Assembly: GCF_001421165.1 (NCBI RefSeq)
Contig: NZ_LMKB01000005.1
Coordinates: forward strand, 527,680 to 591,679
DNA from: Frigoribacterium sp. Leaf8
Lineage (GTDB): Bacteria; Actinomycetota; Actinomycetes; Actinomycetales; Microbacteriaceae
Reading direction: 5' to 3'
DNA: 64,000 nt
Shown: positions 47,539 through 55,723 of the stretch, one piece after another
How positions within the stretch are numbered: the stretch's first letter is position 1
How the letters are laid out: every line of letters starts with the position of its first letter
The notes under the pieces: generated by a model
Seen by the model: only the letters and a program-made list of their open reading frames with translations
Databases searched by the model: none
Told to the model about the DNA's origin: nothing
Position numbers and translations under genes: made by a program

Positions 47539-48095
47539 GGGGGTTCCTCTGGGTTCGTCGACGGTCGCCGTCGCGCCGCAGGGCGTCGCGTTCGGGGGGC
47601 GACCCTCGTCGGAGGGTGCGTTCGGGTGGCGTCGTCGGGAGGGGTGGCCCGACGTCGTCGGCCGGCGGTCGATTCGGGCGACCACGGCAGAGGCACGTCC
47701 CGGATTCGGGTTCGGGACGTCCTGACCTCCATAACGGTACGGGTCCCTCCTGGGAAGACGAAGAACGAGGGGGTCCCCCGTTCGAGGGGGCCTCGTCCGG
47801 GTGACGTCCGGGTGGCGGCCGGGTGGGGGCCGGTCCGCGTCGGCTCCCCCCGGGTGAGGCTCGCCGTCCCGCGCGGTTCTGCGGCCCTCCGGGCCCCTCA
47901 CGGCAGGAGGCGCGGGCACCGTCGGCGACGTCCCCCCGGTCGCCGAGCGGGTCGTCCCCCGCCGGAACCACCCGCTGGTGACCCGTGTGACGCGTCGTCC
48001 GCCCACCCGTCGCGCGGGCCGCCCACCCGGTCGTCGCTCCCCCGCGCGCCGGTAGGGTCGGGGCCTGACCCGCCACCACGAGAGGACGTCGACCA
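47539..48095. other. 557-base gap between divergent genes
   Basis: No protein-like frame was found between the glycosyltransferase and the hypothetical gene at 48096. It is extremely GC-rich, with several G-runs (for example CCCCC at 47775-47779 pairing GGGGG at 47786-47790 around GTTCGA), one decamer copy at 47906-47915, an AT-richer CATAACGGTACGG near 47730 that may be a promoter for the minus-strand gene, and TAGGGT at 48053-48058, a possible -10 for the plus-strand gene. Confidence 0.5.
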
Positions 48096-48686
48096 GTGCC
48101 CCACGGACCGGGAACGCGCCGTCGCGCGGAACGTACGGCGCTCGAGCGCGCGGTCGACGAAGGCCTGTTGATCGTCCGGGCGGCCCTGGTGGTGGCCGTC
48201 ACGAACCAGATCATCCGCCGTGCCCTGCAAGAGCGCCTCCCGTTCGACGAGGACGTCGCGACGCGGGTCACCCGCGACGAGATGGACCGCCTGACGGCCG
48301 AGCAGACGTCGGCCGCGGTGCGCGTCCGCAGACTGCGTCGGATGACCGGCCGGTCGTACGGTCAGTCCCGTCACCAGTTCGACTACCGTCCCGAAGACGC
48401 CGACGCCCTGAAGCTCCGCGAGGCCGCGTCGAAGGGCGTGGCCCGGGCGCTGGCCGCCCGCCGGGAGGACGACGACTTCGTGGCCGAGGTCGTCGCGGAC
48501 GCCCGGTCGCGAGCGTGGGACGACGTCGGGCAGACGGTCGTCGACCGGCTCGGCTGGGCCGCGCGCCCGGCCGACGACTACGACGACGGGCGCCACGAGC
48601 GCCTGCGCGACCTCGTCGAGGGCGACCTCGCGGCCCTGCGCGAGAGCCGCGCGGACGGCGGGGCCGGCTCGGTCAGTCCTTCTTGA
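48096..48686 (+). CDS. Conserved hypothetical protein
   Basis: 196 residues, strongly charged, starting MPHGPGTRRRAERTALERA. A hydrophobic patch LIVRAALVVAVTNQIIRRAL at about 24-43 is followed by a long helical, Arg/Asp-rich part. No catalytic motif. Similar proteins are common in Microbacteriaceae and lack a known role. It overlaps the convergent dehydrogenase gene by 14 bases. Confidence 0.65.
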   Translation: MPHGPGTRRRAERTALERAVDEGLLIVRAALVVAVTNQIIRRALQERLPFDEDVATRVTRDEMDRLTAEQTSAAVRVRRLRRMTGRSYGQSRHQFDYRPEDADALKLREAASKGVARALAARREDDDFVAEVVADARSRAWDDVGQTVVDRLGWAARPADDYDDGRHERLRDLVEGDLAALRESRADGGAGSVSPS

Positions 48687-49449
48687 CCCTCAACTCGCCC
48701 TTGGCCACCTTGTACGTCGCCGCCTGGGCCACGGGCTTGATGGTCACCAGGTCGAGGTTGACGTGGGCCGGCAGCTCGACCGAGTGCACGATCGACTCGG
48801 CCACGTCGTCGGCCGTCAACGGCGACTCGACGTCGCGGTAGACCGCGTCGGCGCGGTCCTGGTCGCCGCCGAAGCGCACGAGCGAGAACTCCTCGGTGTG
48901 CACCATGCCCGGCGCGATCTCGATCACCCGGATCGGCTCCCCGGCCAGCTCGAGCCGCAGCACGGCCACGAGGGCGTGCTCGGCGAACTTCGAGGCGTTG
49001 TAGCCACCGCCGTTCTCGTAGGCGACGTGACCGGCGATCGACGTGACGGTCACGATGTCGGCACCCCGCGCCTCCTCGGCTCCGCGGCGGAGCGACGGCA
49101 GCAAGGCGGTGACCGCGCGCTTGGTGCCCAGCACGTTGACGTCGAACATGCGCTGCCAGTCGTCGATCGAGCCGTTCTCGACGCTGTCGAGTCCGAACGC
49201 CCCACCCGCGTTGTTGACGAGGGCGTGCAACGGTCCCGTCTCCTCGACGTGGGCCCGCAGGGCGGCCACGTCGTCGTCGCTGGTGAGGTCGGCCCGGAAC
49301 CAGGTCGACCCCGTCTCGTCGGCGAGCGCCCGGAGGCGGTCCTCGCGTCGCGCGACGGCCAGGACCTCCCAGCCACGCGAGCGGAACGACCGCACCGTCG
49401 CCGCTCCGATGCCCGAGCTCGCTCCCGTCACCACGACCCGCTTCGCCAC
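48673..49449 (-). CDS. Short-chain dehydrogenase/reductase (YdfG-like)
   Basis: 258 residues: VVVTGASSGIGAATV cofactor loop, NNAGGAFGLDS, catalytic GGGYNASKFAEHAL with the Y-x-x-x-K pair, and PGMVHTEEFSLVRFGGD, the pattern of YdfG-type serine/3-hydroxy acid dehydrogenases. The GTG start has AGGAGG nearly ideally placed. Decamer copy at 49066-49075. Its 3' end overlaps the convergent hypothetical gene. Confidence 0.88.
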   Translation of the reverse strand: MAKRVVVTGASSGIGAATVRSFRSRGWEVLAVARREDRLRALADETGSTWFRADLTSDDDVAALRAHVEETGPLHALVNNAGGAFGLDSVENGSIDDWQRMFDVNVLGTKRAVTALLPSLRRGAEEARGADIVTVTSIAGHVAYENGGGYNASKFAEHALVAVLRLELAGEPIRVIEIAPGMVHTEEFSLVRFGGDQDRADAVYRDVESPLTADDVAESIVHSVELPAHVNLDLVTIKPVAQAATYKVAKGELRVKKD

Positions 49450-49633
49450 GTCTGCCTCCTGTTGCCTCGTTCGTGGTCGGCGCCCGCTGCGGGCGCACCG
49501 CCCCACGCTAGCGGCCCCGTTACGTCCCGTGTCCGGCATCGTGGACGGTCGGGGGCACGGTCCGTACCGTGGCTGTCACCGCAGACCCCCGCCGACGACC
49601 CCGGCCCACGCACCCCGACCGCAGGAGCACACC

Positions 49634-50965
49634 ATGACCGACGCCCAGCCCGCCTGGAAGTTCGAGACGCAGCAGATCCACGCCGGGGCCCAGCCCGACC
49701 CGACGACCCATGCCCGCGCCACGCCGATCTACAAGACGACGTCGTACGTCTTCCGGGACGCGCAACACGCGCAGGACCTCTTCGCCCTCGCCGAGAACGG
49801 CAACATCTACTCGCGCATCATGAACCCCACCCACGACGTCGTGGAGAAGCGCATCGCCGCGCTCGAGGGCGGGACGGGTGCCCTGCTGGTGTCGTCGGGC
49901 CAGGCCGCGTCGACCTTCGCCGTGCTGAACATCGCCGAGGCGGGCGACCACATCGTGTCGTCGTCGTCGATCTACGGCGGCACCTACAACCTCTTCAAGT
50001 ACACGCTCGCGAAGCTCGGCATCGAGACGACGTTCGTCGAGAACCAGGACGACGCCGACGAGTGGCGCCGCGCCGTGCGTCCCAACACGAAGCTGTTCTT
50101 CGCCGAGACCATCGGCAACCCGAAGATCAACATCCTCGACCTCGAGAAGGTGTCCGGGGTGGCGCACGCCGAGGGCGTCCCGCTGATCGTGGACAACACG
50201 ATCGCGACGCCGTACCTGATCCGGCCGCTCGAGCACGGGGCCGACATCGTCGTCCACTCGGCGACGAAGTTCCTCGGCGGGCACGGCACCGTCATCGGCG
50301 GCTTCATCGTCGACGGCGGGACCTTCCCGTGGTCGTCCCACGCGGAGCGCTTCCCCGGTCTGACGCAGCCCGACCCGTCGTACCACGGGGCCGTCTACAC
50401 GCAGGCCGTCGGCGACGCTCTCGCCTACGTCATCAAGGCGCGCGTGCAGCTGCTGCGCGACCTCGGGGCATCCAACAGCCCCGACACGGCCTTCTCGTTG
50501 ATCCAGGGCATCGAGACGCTCAGCCTGCGGATCGAGCGACACGTCCAGAACGCGCAAGAGGTGGCGGAGTGGCTCGACGCCCGCGACGACGTCGCCGCGG
50601 TGTACTACGCGGGCCTGCCGACGAGCCCCTGGTACGCGGCGGCGAACAAGTACGCACCCAAGGGCGTCGGGGCCGTGCTGTCCTTCGAGCTCAAGGGAGG
50701 CGTCGACGCCGGCCGAGCGCTCGTCGACGCGCTCGAGCTCTTCAGCCACCTCGCGAACATCGGCGACGTGCGCAGCCTCGTGATCCACCCCGCCTCGACG
50801 ACGCACTCGCAGCTCACCCCCGAGCAGCAGCTCACGACCGGCGTCACGCCGGGGCTCGTCCGCCTCTCGGTCGGCCTCGAGAACGTCGACGACCTGAAGG
50901 CCGACCTCGACGCGGGCTTCGAGGCGGCGCGCGCCGTCACCCGGGAGGCGCTCCGCAGCAGCTAG
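49634..50965 (+). CDS. metY: O-acetylhomoserine sulfhydrylase (aminocarboxypropyltransferase)
   Basis: 443 residues, Cys/Met metabolism PLP family. The PLP lysine is K212 in HSATKFLGGHG; SGQAASTFAVLN and SSSIYGGTYNLFKYTL and the length of about 440 are typical of MetY rather than of the shorter cystathionine gamma-synthase. Makes homocysteine directly from O-acetylhomoserine and sulfide. AGGAG six bases ahead of the ATG. metX, which makes its substrate, follows. Confidence 0.94.
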   Translation: MTDAQPAWKFETQQIHAGAQPDPTTHARATPIYKTTSYVFRDAQHAQDLFALAENGNIYSRIMNPTHDVVEKRIAALEGGTGALLVSSGQAASTFAVLNIAEAGDHIVSSSSIYGGTYNLFKYTLAKLGIETTFVENQDDADEWRRAVRPNTKLFFAETIGNPKINILDLEKVSGVAHAEGVPLIVDNTIATPYLIRPLEHGADIVVHSATKFLGGHGTVIGGFIVDGGTFPWSSHAERFPGLTQPDPSYHGAVYTQAVGDALAYVIKARVQLLRDLGASNSPDTAFSLIQGIETLSLRIERHVQNAQEVAEWLDARDDVAAVYYAGLPTSPWYAAANKYAPKGVGAVLSFELKGGVDAGRALVDALELFSHLANIGDVRSLVIHPASTTHSQLTPEQQLTTGVTPGLVRLSVGLENVDDLKADLDAGFEAARAVTREALRSS

Positions 50966-51002
50966 GACGGGCGGCGGCCGGTCGGGGCCTGCGCGGTGGA
51001 CT

Positions 51003-51045
51003 CGAGGAGGCGCGGTGTGCGTAACAAACGCACCGCGCCTCCTCG
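51003..51045. terminator. Long hairpin between metY and metX, two inverted decamers
   Basis: CGAGGAGGCGCGGTG (51003-51017) pairs perfectly with CACCGCGCCTCCTCG (51031-51045); the inner TGCGT/ACG part can extend the stem around AACAA. It lies 38 bases after metY and 22 before metX. It may attenuate or terminate between the two methionine genes, or just stabilise the RNA end of metY. Confidence 0.65.
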
Positions 51046-51067
51046 GCTCGTCCAGGATGGACGTCAC

Positions 51068-52267
51068 ATGGACTGGCAGAGCACACCCGAGGACACCGTC
51101 CCGTCGAGCGTCATCAGCGAGCGCACGCGCCTGGCGATGCTCGGCCGGCCGCCGGTCACCGGCGCCTGGCGGGACGGCGACGACCCCGGCGGGCGGTCGT
51201 TCGTGACCCTGGACGACCTCGCGCTCGAGAGCGGCGTCACGCTGCCCCGACCACGGCTCGCCGTCGAGACCTGGGGCGAACTCGACGCCGGGCGGAGCAA
51301 CGCCGTGCTCGTCTCGCACGCCCTCACCGGCGACAGCCACGTCGTCGGCGCGGCCGGCCCCGGCCACCCCACGGCGGGCTGGTGGAACGGCGTCGTCGGC
51401 CCGGGACTCGCGATCGACACCGACCGCTGGTTCGTCGTCGCACCGAACGTGCTCGGGGGCTGCCAGGGCAGCACCGGCCCCTCGTCCTTCGCGCCGGACG
51501 CCGTCGAGTGGGGGTCGAGGTTCCCCCACCTGACGATCCGGGACCAGGTCGCCGCCCAGGCGGCGTTGGCCGACCACCTCGGCATCGAGCGGTGGGCCGC
51601 GGTCGTCGGCGGGTCGATGGGCGGCATGCACGCCCTCGAGTGGGCGATCACGCACCCCTCTCGCGTCGCCCGGCTCGCGGTGCTGGCCGCCCCGCCGGTC
51701 GTGAGCGCCGACCAGATCGCCCTGAACACGGTGCAGTACGAGGCCATCCGGATGGACGCCGCCTTCGACGGCGGCGACTACTACGACGCCGTCGACGGCC
51801 CGTACCGCGGTCTCGCCCTCGCGCGGCGGATGGCCCTGCTCAACTACCGCTCGCCCGACGAACTGAACGCCCGCTTCGGTCGCAGCTGGCAGAGCGAGAT
51901 CTCGCCGCTGGGCGGTCCGGGACGGTTCCAGGTCGAGAGCTACCTCGACTTCCACGGCAACAAGTTCACCCGCCGCTTCGACGCGGGCAGCTACGTGACC
52001 CTGCTCGGTGCCATGAACTCGCACGACGTCGGGCGGGACCGGGGCGGCGTGGCGGCGGCGCTGAACCGCATCACGGCTCCGACGCTGGTGCTCGGCGTCG
52101 ACAGCGACCGGCTCTTCCCCGTGTCCGACCAGCGGGTCATCGCACGACACCTGCGGCACGGCCTGGACGGCGACGGCGTGGCCGTGGTCGAGAGCCCCTA
52201 CGGGCACGACGGATTCCTCATCGAAGGCGACGCGGTGGGCGCCCAGCTGCGCCGTCTGCTCGACTGA
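51068..52267 (+). CDS. metX: Homoserine O-acetyltransferase
   Basis: 399 residues, alpha/beta hydrolase: acyl nucleophile S183 in GGSMGGMHALEW, oxyanion element SHALTGDSHVVG, substrate-binding NVLGGCQGSTGPSS, and later DSDRLFP and GHDGFL giving the Asp-His partners. Acetylates homoserine from acetyl-CoA for MetY. ATG at 51068; upstream in-frame sequence is the hairpin. Confidence 0.95.
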   Translation: MDWQSTPEDTVPSSVISERTRLAMLGRPPVTGAWRDGDDPGGRSFVTLDDLALESGVTLPRPRLAVETWGELDAGRSNAVLVSHALTGDSHVVGAAGPGHPTAGWWNGVVGPGLAIDTDRWFVVAPNVLGGCQGSTGPSSFAPDAVEWGSRFPHLTIRDQVAAQAALADHLGIERWAAVVGGSMGGMHALEWAITHPSRVARLAVLAAPPVVSADQIALNTVQYEAIRMDAAFDGGDYYDAVDGPYRGLALARRMALLNYRSPDELNARFGRSWQSEISPLGGPGRFQVESYLDFHGNKFTRRFDAGSYVTLLGAMNSHDVGRDRGGVAAALNRITAPTLVLGVDSDRLFPVSDQRVIARHLRHGLDGDGVAVVESPYGHDGFLIEGDAVGAQLRRLLD

Positions 52268-52353
52268 CCCCAGTTCGGTGGACACCACGGGGTACAGTTC
52301 CGCATCGCGACCGGATCGTTACCCCGACAATCGGCGTTTCGGGCCGTGCACGA

Positions 52354-52368
52354 CCCCCTGAGAGGGGG
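52354..52368. terminator. Small stem-loop between metX and the sensor kinase
   Basis: CCCCCT/AGGGGG with a GAG loop, about 86 bases after metX and 75 before the kinase start. No U run follows (CTGGGTGTGAAAAC). It may be a weak end signal for metX or part of the kinase leader. Confidence 0.3.
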
Positions 52369-52442
52369 CTGGGTGTGAAAACATGAGGAGTCGCCAGCCA
52401 CCCGGCAGCCGTGACGCCACCGTCGGAAGCCACTCACGAATC

Positions 52443-53600
52443 ATGGACATCTTCGCCCAAGAGCGCGATCGTCTGCTCAGCAGCACGACCCGCACCCTGG
52501 GGCTCGCCTGCGCGGCGGTCTCGGTCGTGGCCCTGGCCATCCCCGGTGTGACCGACCCCCTGCACCTCGCGGCGATCGCCCCGCTCGCCGCTCTGCTCGT
52601 CGTGTCGCTGCTCTTCGTCACCGGGCCGCGCGCCCGCGTCTGGGTCCCGGTCGGGCTGGCCTCGGGCATCGCGGCGACCGTGGTGGCCCTGTTGCCCGCC
52701 GGTGGCCCCGACGACGGTCCGCTCGCCACCGCGATCATCCCCCTGGCCGGTGGTGCGACCGCCGCCTTCAGCCTCATGCTCTCGTCCAGTCGCCCACGGC
52801 TGACCACGGCGGTCGTGGCCTTCGTCGTCGAACTGACCCTGGTGGCCCTGGCGACCGGCTCGCCGTTCACCTTCCCGGTCGCGGCCGTGCTGCTCGGCTG
52901 GGTGTCCTGCTTCGTCACGGGCCTCTGGCTCGGACGCGCCGTGCCCCTGGCGGCACGCCGCATCTACAGCATCGGCAACGCCCACCGGGCCGAACGTCAG
53001 GCCAGCGAGACCGAGGCCCAGCGGCGGCAGGGCGCCCGCCTGCTGCACGACACCGTGCTGGCCACGCTGACCCTGCTCGCCCACTCGGGGTTCGGCGTCA
53101 CGCCCCAGGCGCTCCAGGACCAGGCCGCCGAGGACGCACGCCTGCTGCGCCACCTCCGTCTCGGTGGCACGCCGCAGCCGCAGGCGTCGGGCGACTACAG
53201 CCTCGAGACGGTCGAGGAGTCCCCGCTCGGCCAGACCCTGGAGTCGGTCAAGCAACGCTTCGGCCGCATGGGCCTCGAGGTGAGCTGGCACGGCACCGGC
53301 CAGGTCCTGCTGCCCACCCACGTGCTCGACGCGTTCCTGCTGGCCCTCGCGGAGTGCCTCGAGAACGTGCGGCGTCACGCCGGCGTGACCGAGGCCCACG
53401 TCACGATCATCCACGACGACTCGATGGTCCGTGCCATGGTCACGGATGCGGGCGTCGGGTTCGACCTCGCCGGCATCAGCGAAGAGCGCCTGGGCTTCAA
53501 GGAGTCCGTCGTCGGCCGCCTGCACGAGGTCGGCGGCAGCGCCCGTCTGTTCTCGTCACCCGGGTCGGGCACCACCGTCGTCCTGGAGGCACCGCGATGA
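52443..53600 (+). CDS. Sensor histidine kinase (NarL-partner type)
   Basis: 385 residues. About six membrane helices in the first 175, with no large outer sensor domain, then a dimerisation helix with the phosphorylated histidine in RLLHDTVLATLTLLA and an ATPase domain (ALAECLENVRRHAG as N box, GVGFDL and GSGTTVVLEAP as later boxes). An earlier in-frame ATG at 52383 would add 20 residues. The next gene starts within its stop (ATGA), and a NarL-family regulator completes the operon. Confidence 0.87.
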   Translation: MDIFAQERDRLLSSTTRTLGLACAAVSVVALAIPGVTDPLHLAAIAPLAALLVVSLLFVTGPRARVWVPVGLASGIAATVVALLPAGGPDDGPLATAIIPLAGGATAAFSLMLSSSRPRLTTAVVAFVVELTLVALATGSPFTFPVAAVLLGWVSCFVTGLWLGRAVPLAARRIYSIGNAHRAERQASETEAQRRQGARLLHDTVLATLTLLAHSGFGVTPQALQDQAAEDARLLRHLRLGGTPQPQASGDYSLETVEESPLGQTLESVKQRFGRMGLEVSWHGTGQVLLPTHVLDAFLLALAECLENVRRHAGVTEAHVTIIHDDSMVRAMVTDAGVGFDLAGISEERLGFKESVVGRLHEVGGSARLFSSPGSGTTVVLEAPR

Positions 53601-54847
53601 GCGTCGACGAGAACACCTTCGGGATCGTCCGGGGCCGCCGAGCCGCTCGCGGCCTGCCGATCAGTTCGACCGGTGCGCGTTCGCTGCGCCAGGCCCGTGC
53701 GGCCGGTGCCACCCTCGGCACCGGGTACCTGGGCGTCGGCGCGGCCGTGGTCGCCGCGCTCCAGGCCGTGTACGGCCTCGCCTTCTTCCTCAGCCACCTC
53801 TCGGCCTACCCCGACGTCGCCCCCGTCCTGATCTCGTGGCTGCTCTACGTGGCGACCTTCATCGGCACGGCCGTGCTGGTGACCGTCCGGGGCGAGCGGC
53901 TGACCACGGGCGTGTTCGCCGTGATCGGGGTCGTCCTGGCCGTCGTCGTCACGCTGGACTTCGTCGCCATCTGGCCGCTGCACGACGTGGGCGCCTATGC
54001 CACGTCGAGCGTCGCCGTCGGCTTCGGCCTGCTGCCCATCGTCACCCTCAGGCCCGTGCGGGAGGTCGTCACGGCCACCGCCCTGCTCTTCGTGGCGTTC
54101 GTCGTCATGGTGGCGCTCTCGACCCCCGTGACCAGCGACTCGGGCCCGCAGCAGATCACCGTCGTGGCCCTGGCCGTCCTGCCGAGCGCCATCGCCACGT
54201 TCGCCGTGCACCGCTTCCGTCGCATGGTGCAGGTCGAACTCGACCGGGTGCTCGTGCAGAGCAACGTGTCACAGCCCCGCTTCGCGGTGGGCATGCTCGC
54301 CAGCGACGAACTGGCACGACTCGACCTCGCGGCCGAGAAACTGCTCGACGGCGTCGCGAACGGCGACGTGCCCCTGCCCCTGTCGCCCAAGGTCGCGTCG
54401 CAGGCCGCGTCGCTCGCCACCGAACTGCGCCTGCACCTCATCGAGGGCCGGCGTGAGACCTGGCTGCACCACGCCGTCACCGAGTCCGAGTACCTCGGCC
54501 GGTCGGTCGCGCTGGTCGACCCGTCGTCGCTCGCCGGCCTGCTCGCCCCGGCACAGCGCGACGGACTGCTCCAGGGCGTCTGGTTGCTGCTCGGCGACTC
54601 GAAGAGCCGCGCACCGGGCACGACGATCCAGCTGACCCTCGGCCCGGTGACCGCCGCGTCCCAGTCCTTCGCCGGTCGCAGCGTCTGCGTGCCCGTCGTG
54701 CTCTCGACCACGGGCATCCGCCGCAACCGCGTCACGCCCGCCACCTGGAACGCCCTCGAGCGCGCCGGTGAGTACGTCGTCTCGACCCACGAGTCGAGCG
54801 TCAAGATCTCGGTCAACTGCATCGTCGACAACCCCGCCGAGGCCTGA
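53597..54847 (+). CDS. Histidine kinase-like membrane protein lacking kinase motifs
   Basis: 416 residues. About six membrane helices between residues 45 and 210, then a cytoplasmic domain of about 200 residues (LASDELARLDLAAEKLL, ATELRLHLIEGRRETWL, RDGLLQGVWLLLGD, GRSVCVPVVL). The domain order mirrors the kinase upstream, but I see no phosphate-accepting histidine in the usual place and no N or G boxes. It may be a pseudokinase or sensing partner; a protein of other origin is possible. Start overlaps the kinase stop. Confidence 0.75.
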   Translation: MSVDENTFGIVRGRRAARGLPISSTGARSLRQARAAGATLGTGYLGVGAAVVAALQAVYGLAFFLSHLSAYPDVAPVLISWLLYVATFIGTAVLVTVRGERLTTGVFAVIGVVLAVVVTLDFVAIWPLHDVGAYATSSVAVGFGLLPIVTLRPVREVVTATALLFVAFVVMVALSTPVTSDSGPQQITVVALAVLPSAIATFAVHRFRRMVQVELDRVLVQSNVSQPRFAVGMLASDELARLDLAAEKLLDGVANGDVPLPLSPKVASQAASLATELRLHLIEGRRETWLHHAVTESEYLGRSVALVDPSSLAGLLAPAQRDGLLQGVWLLLGDSKSRAPGTTIQLTLGPVTAASQSFAGRSVCVPVVLSTTGIRRNRVTPATWNALERAGEYVVSTHESSVKISVNCIVDNPAEA

Positions 54848-54933
54848 CCCGCCGAGCACCCCGCGTGGCCCGGCCCCATCACCACCCCCGCCCGTAGCAT
54901 GAACCCCACTCCGTCCTGAAAGAAGGTCCCGAC

Positions 54934-55611
54934 GTGTCAGACCACGACGACCGCATCCGCCTCGCCCTCGTAGACGACCACAAGATGCTCCTGGGCGCCC
55001 TCAGCGAGTGGATCCGTGGTGCCGCGAGCGACATCTCGATGGTCGCCGCCGTCGCGTCCTGGCCCGAGCTGCTCACGCACCCCGAGTTCCCGGTCGACGT
55101 CGTGCTGCTCGACCTCGACCTGAAGGACAACATCCCGATCTCGCTCAAGATCAACACGCTCAAGACGACGGGCGTCAAGACCGTGCTGATGAGCACCTAC
55201 TCCGAGCCCAACGTGGTGCGCGAGGCCCTCGCCGCCGGCGCCCTGGGGTACCTCGTCAAGAGCGAGGACGCCGAGATGATCGTCGAGGCGATCCGCTCGG
55301 CCGCCAAGGGAGAGTCGTACATCTCGGCCGAACTCGACCTGGCCCTCAACGCCGCCGAGGTGGGTGGTGTGCCGAAGCTCAGCGCGCAGGAACGCCGGGT
55401 CATGGCTCTCTACGGCGGTGGCGAGCCGGTCAAGGCCGTCGCCTACCAGCTCGGCATCAGCGAAGAGACGGCCAAGAGCTACCTCAAGCGCATCCGCGAG
55501 AAGTACCGCGTCGCCGGCTACGACGTCGGCACCAAGGTCGCCCTCCGGAAGCGCGCCATCCAGGACGGCATCCTCCTCCAGACCGACACGCCGGCCCAGA
55601 CCAGCTTCTGA
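54934..55611 (+). CDS. NarL/FixJ-family response regulator
   Basis: 225 residues. Receiver domain with the acidic pair D14-D15 (ALVDDHKML), the phosphoacceptor D60 (VDVVLLDLDLKD), STYSE and YLVKS (conserved lysine); then a LuxR-type helix-turn-helix at about 150-215 (LSAQERRVMALYGGGE, VAYQLGISEETAKSYLKRIREK). GTG start with GAAAGAAGG ahead. Third gene of the signalling operon; followed by a clear terminator. Confidence 0.94.
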   Translation: MSDHDDRIRLALVDDHKMLLGALSEWIRGAASDISMVAAVASWPELLTHPEFPVDVVLLDLDLKDNIPISLKINTLKTTGVKTVLMSTYSEPNVVREALAAGALGYLVKSEDAEMIVEAIRSAAKGESYISAELDLALNAAEVGGVPKLSAQERRVMALYGGGEPVKAVAYQLGISEETAKSYLKRIREKYRVAGYDVGTKVALRKRAIQDGILLQTDTPAQTSF

Positions 55612-55630
55612 CGCCCGGCCCCACGCGGAG

Positions 55631-55662
55631 AACGGCCCGACCCCCTCAGGGGCCGGGCCGTT
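55631..55662. terminator. Intrinsic terminator after the response regulator
   Basis: AACGGCCCG-A-CCCC pairs with GGGG-C-CGGGCCGTT around a short loop: nine plus four pairs with one mismatch, ending in TTCGT. It lies 20 bases after the regulator and before the convergent exporter gene, so it could serve both strands. Confidence 0.8.
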
Positions 55663-55723
55663 CGTCGTCTGCCCGACCCGCGCCTCCTCGGGACCCGTCG
55701 TCCCGCATCGGCGGCGCGGGGGG

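Noticed and set aside
46378..48171. A long plus-strand frame across the photolyase-like and glycosyltransferase genes
   Set aside because: Low-complexity Arg/Gly/Asp sequence and no start signal; the minus-strand genes are well supported.
50966..51067. SAM or other methionine riboswitch ahead of metX
   Set aside because: Only the decamer hairpin is present; the multi-stem core of a SAM riboswitch is not seen here, nor ahead of metY.
49520..52288. A 922-codon frame opposite metY and metX
   Set aside because: No family motifs; metY and metX on the plus strand carry all catalytic residues and ribosome sites. A product of high third-position GC.
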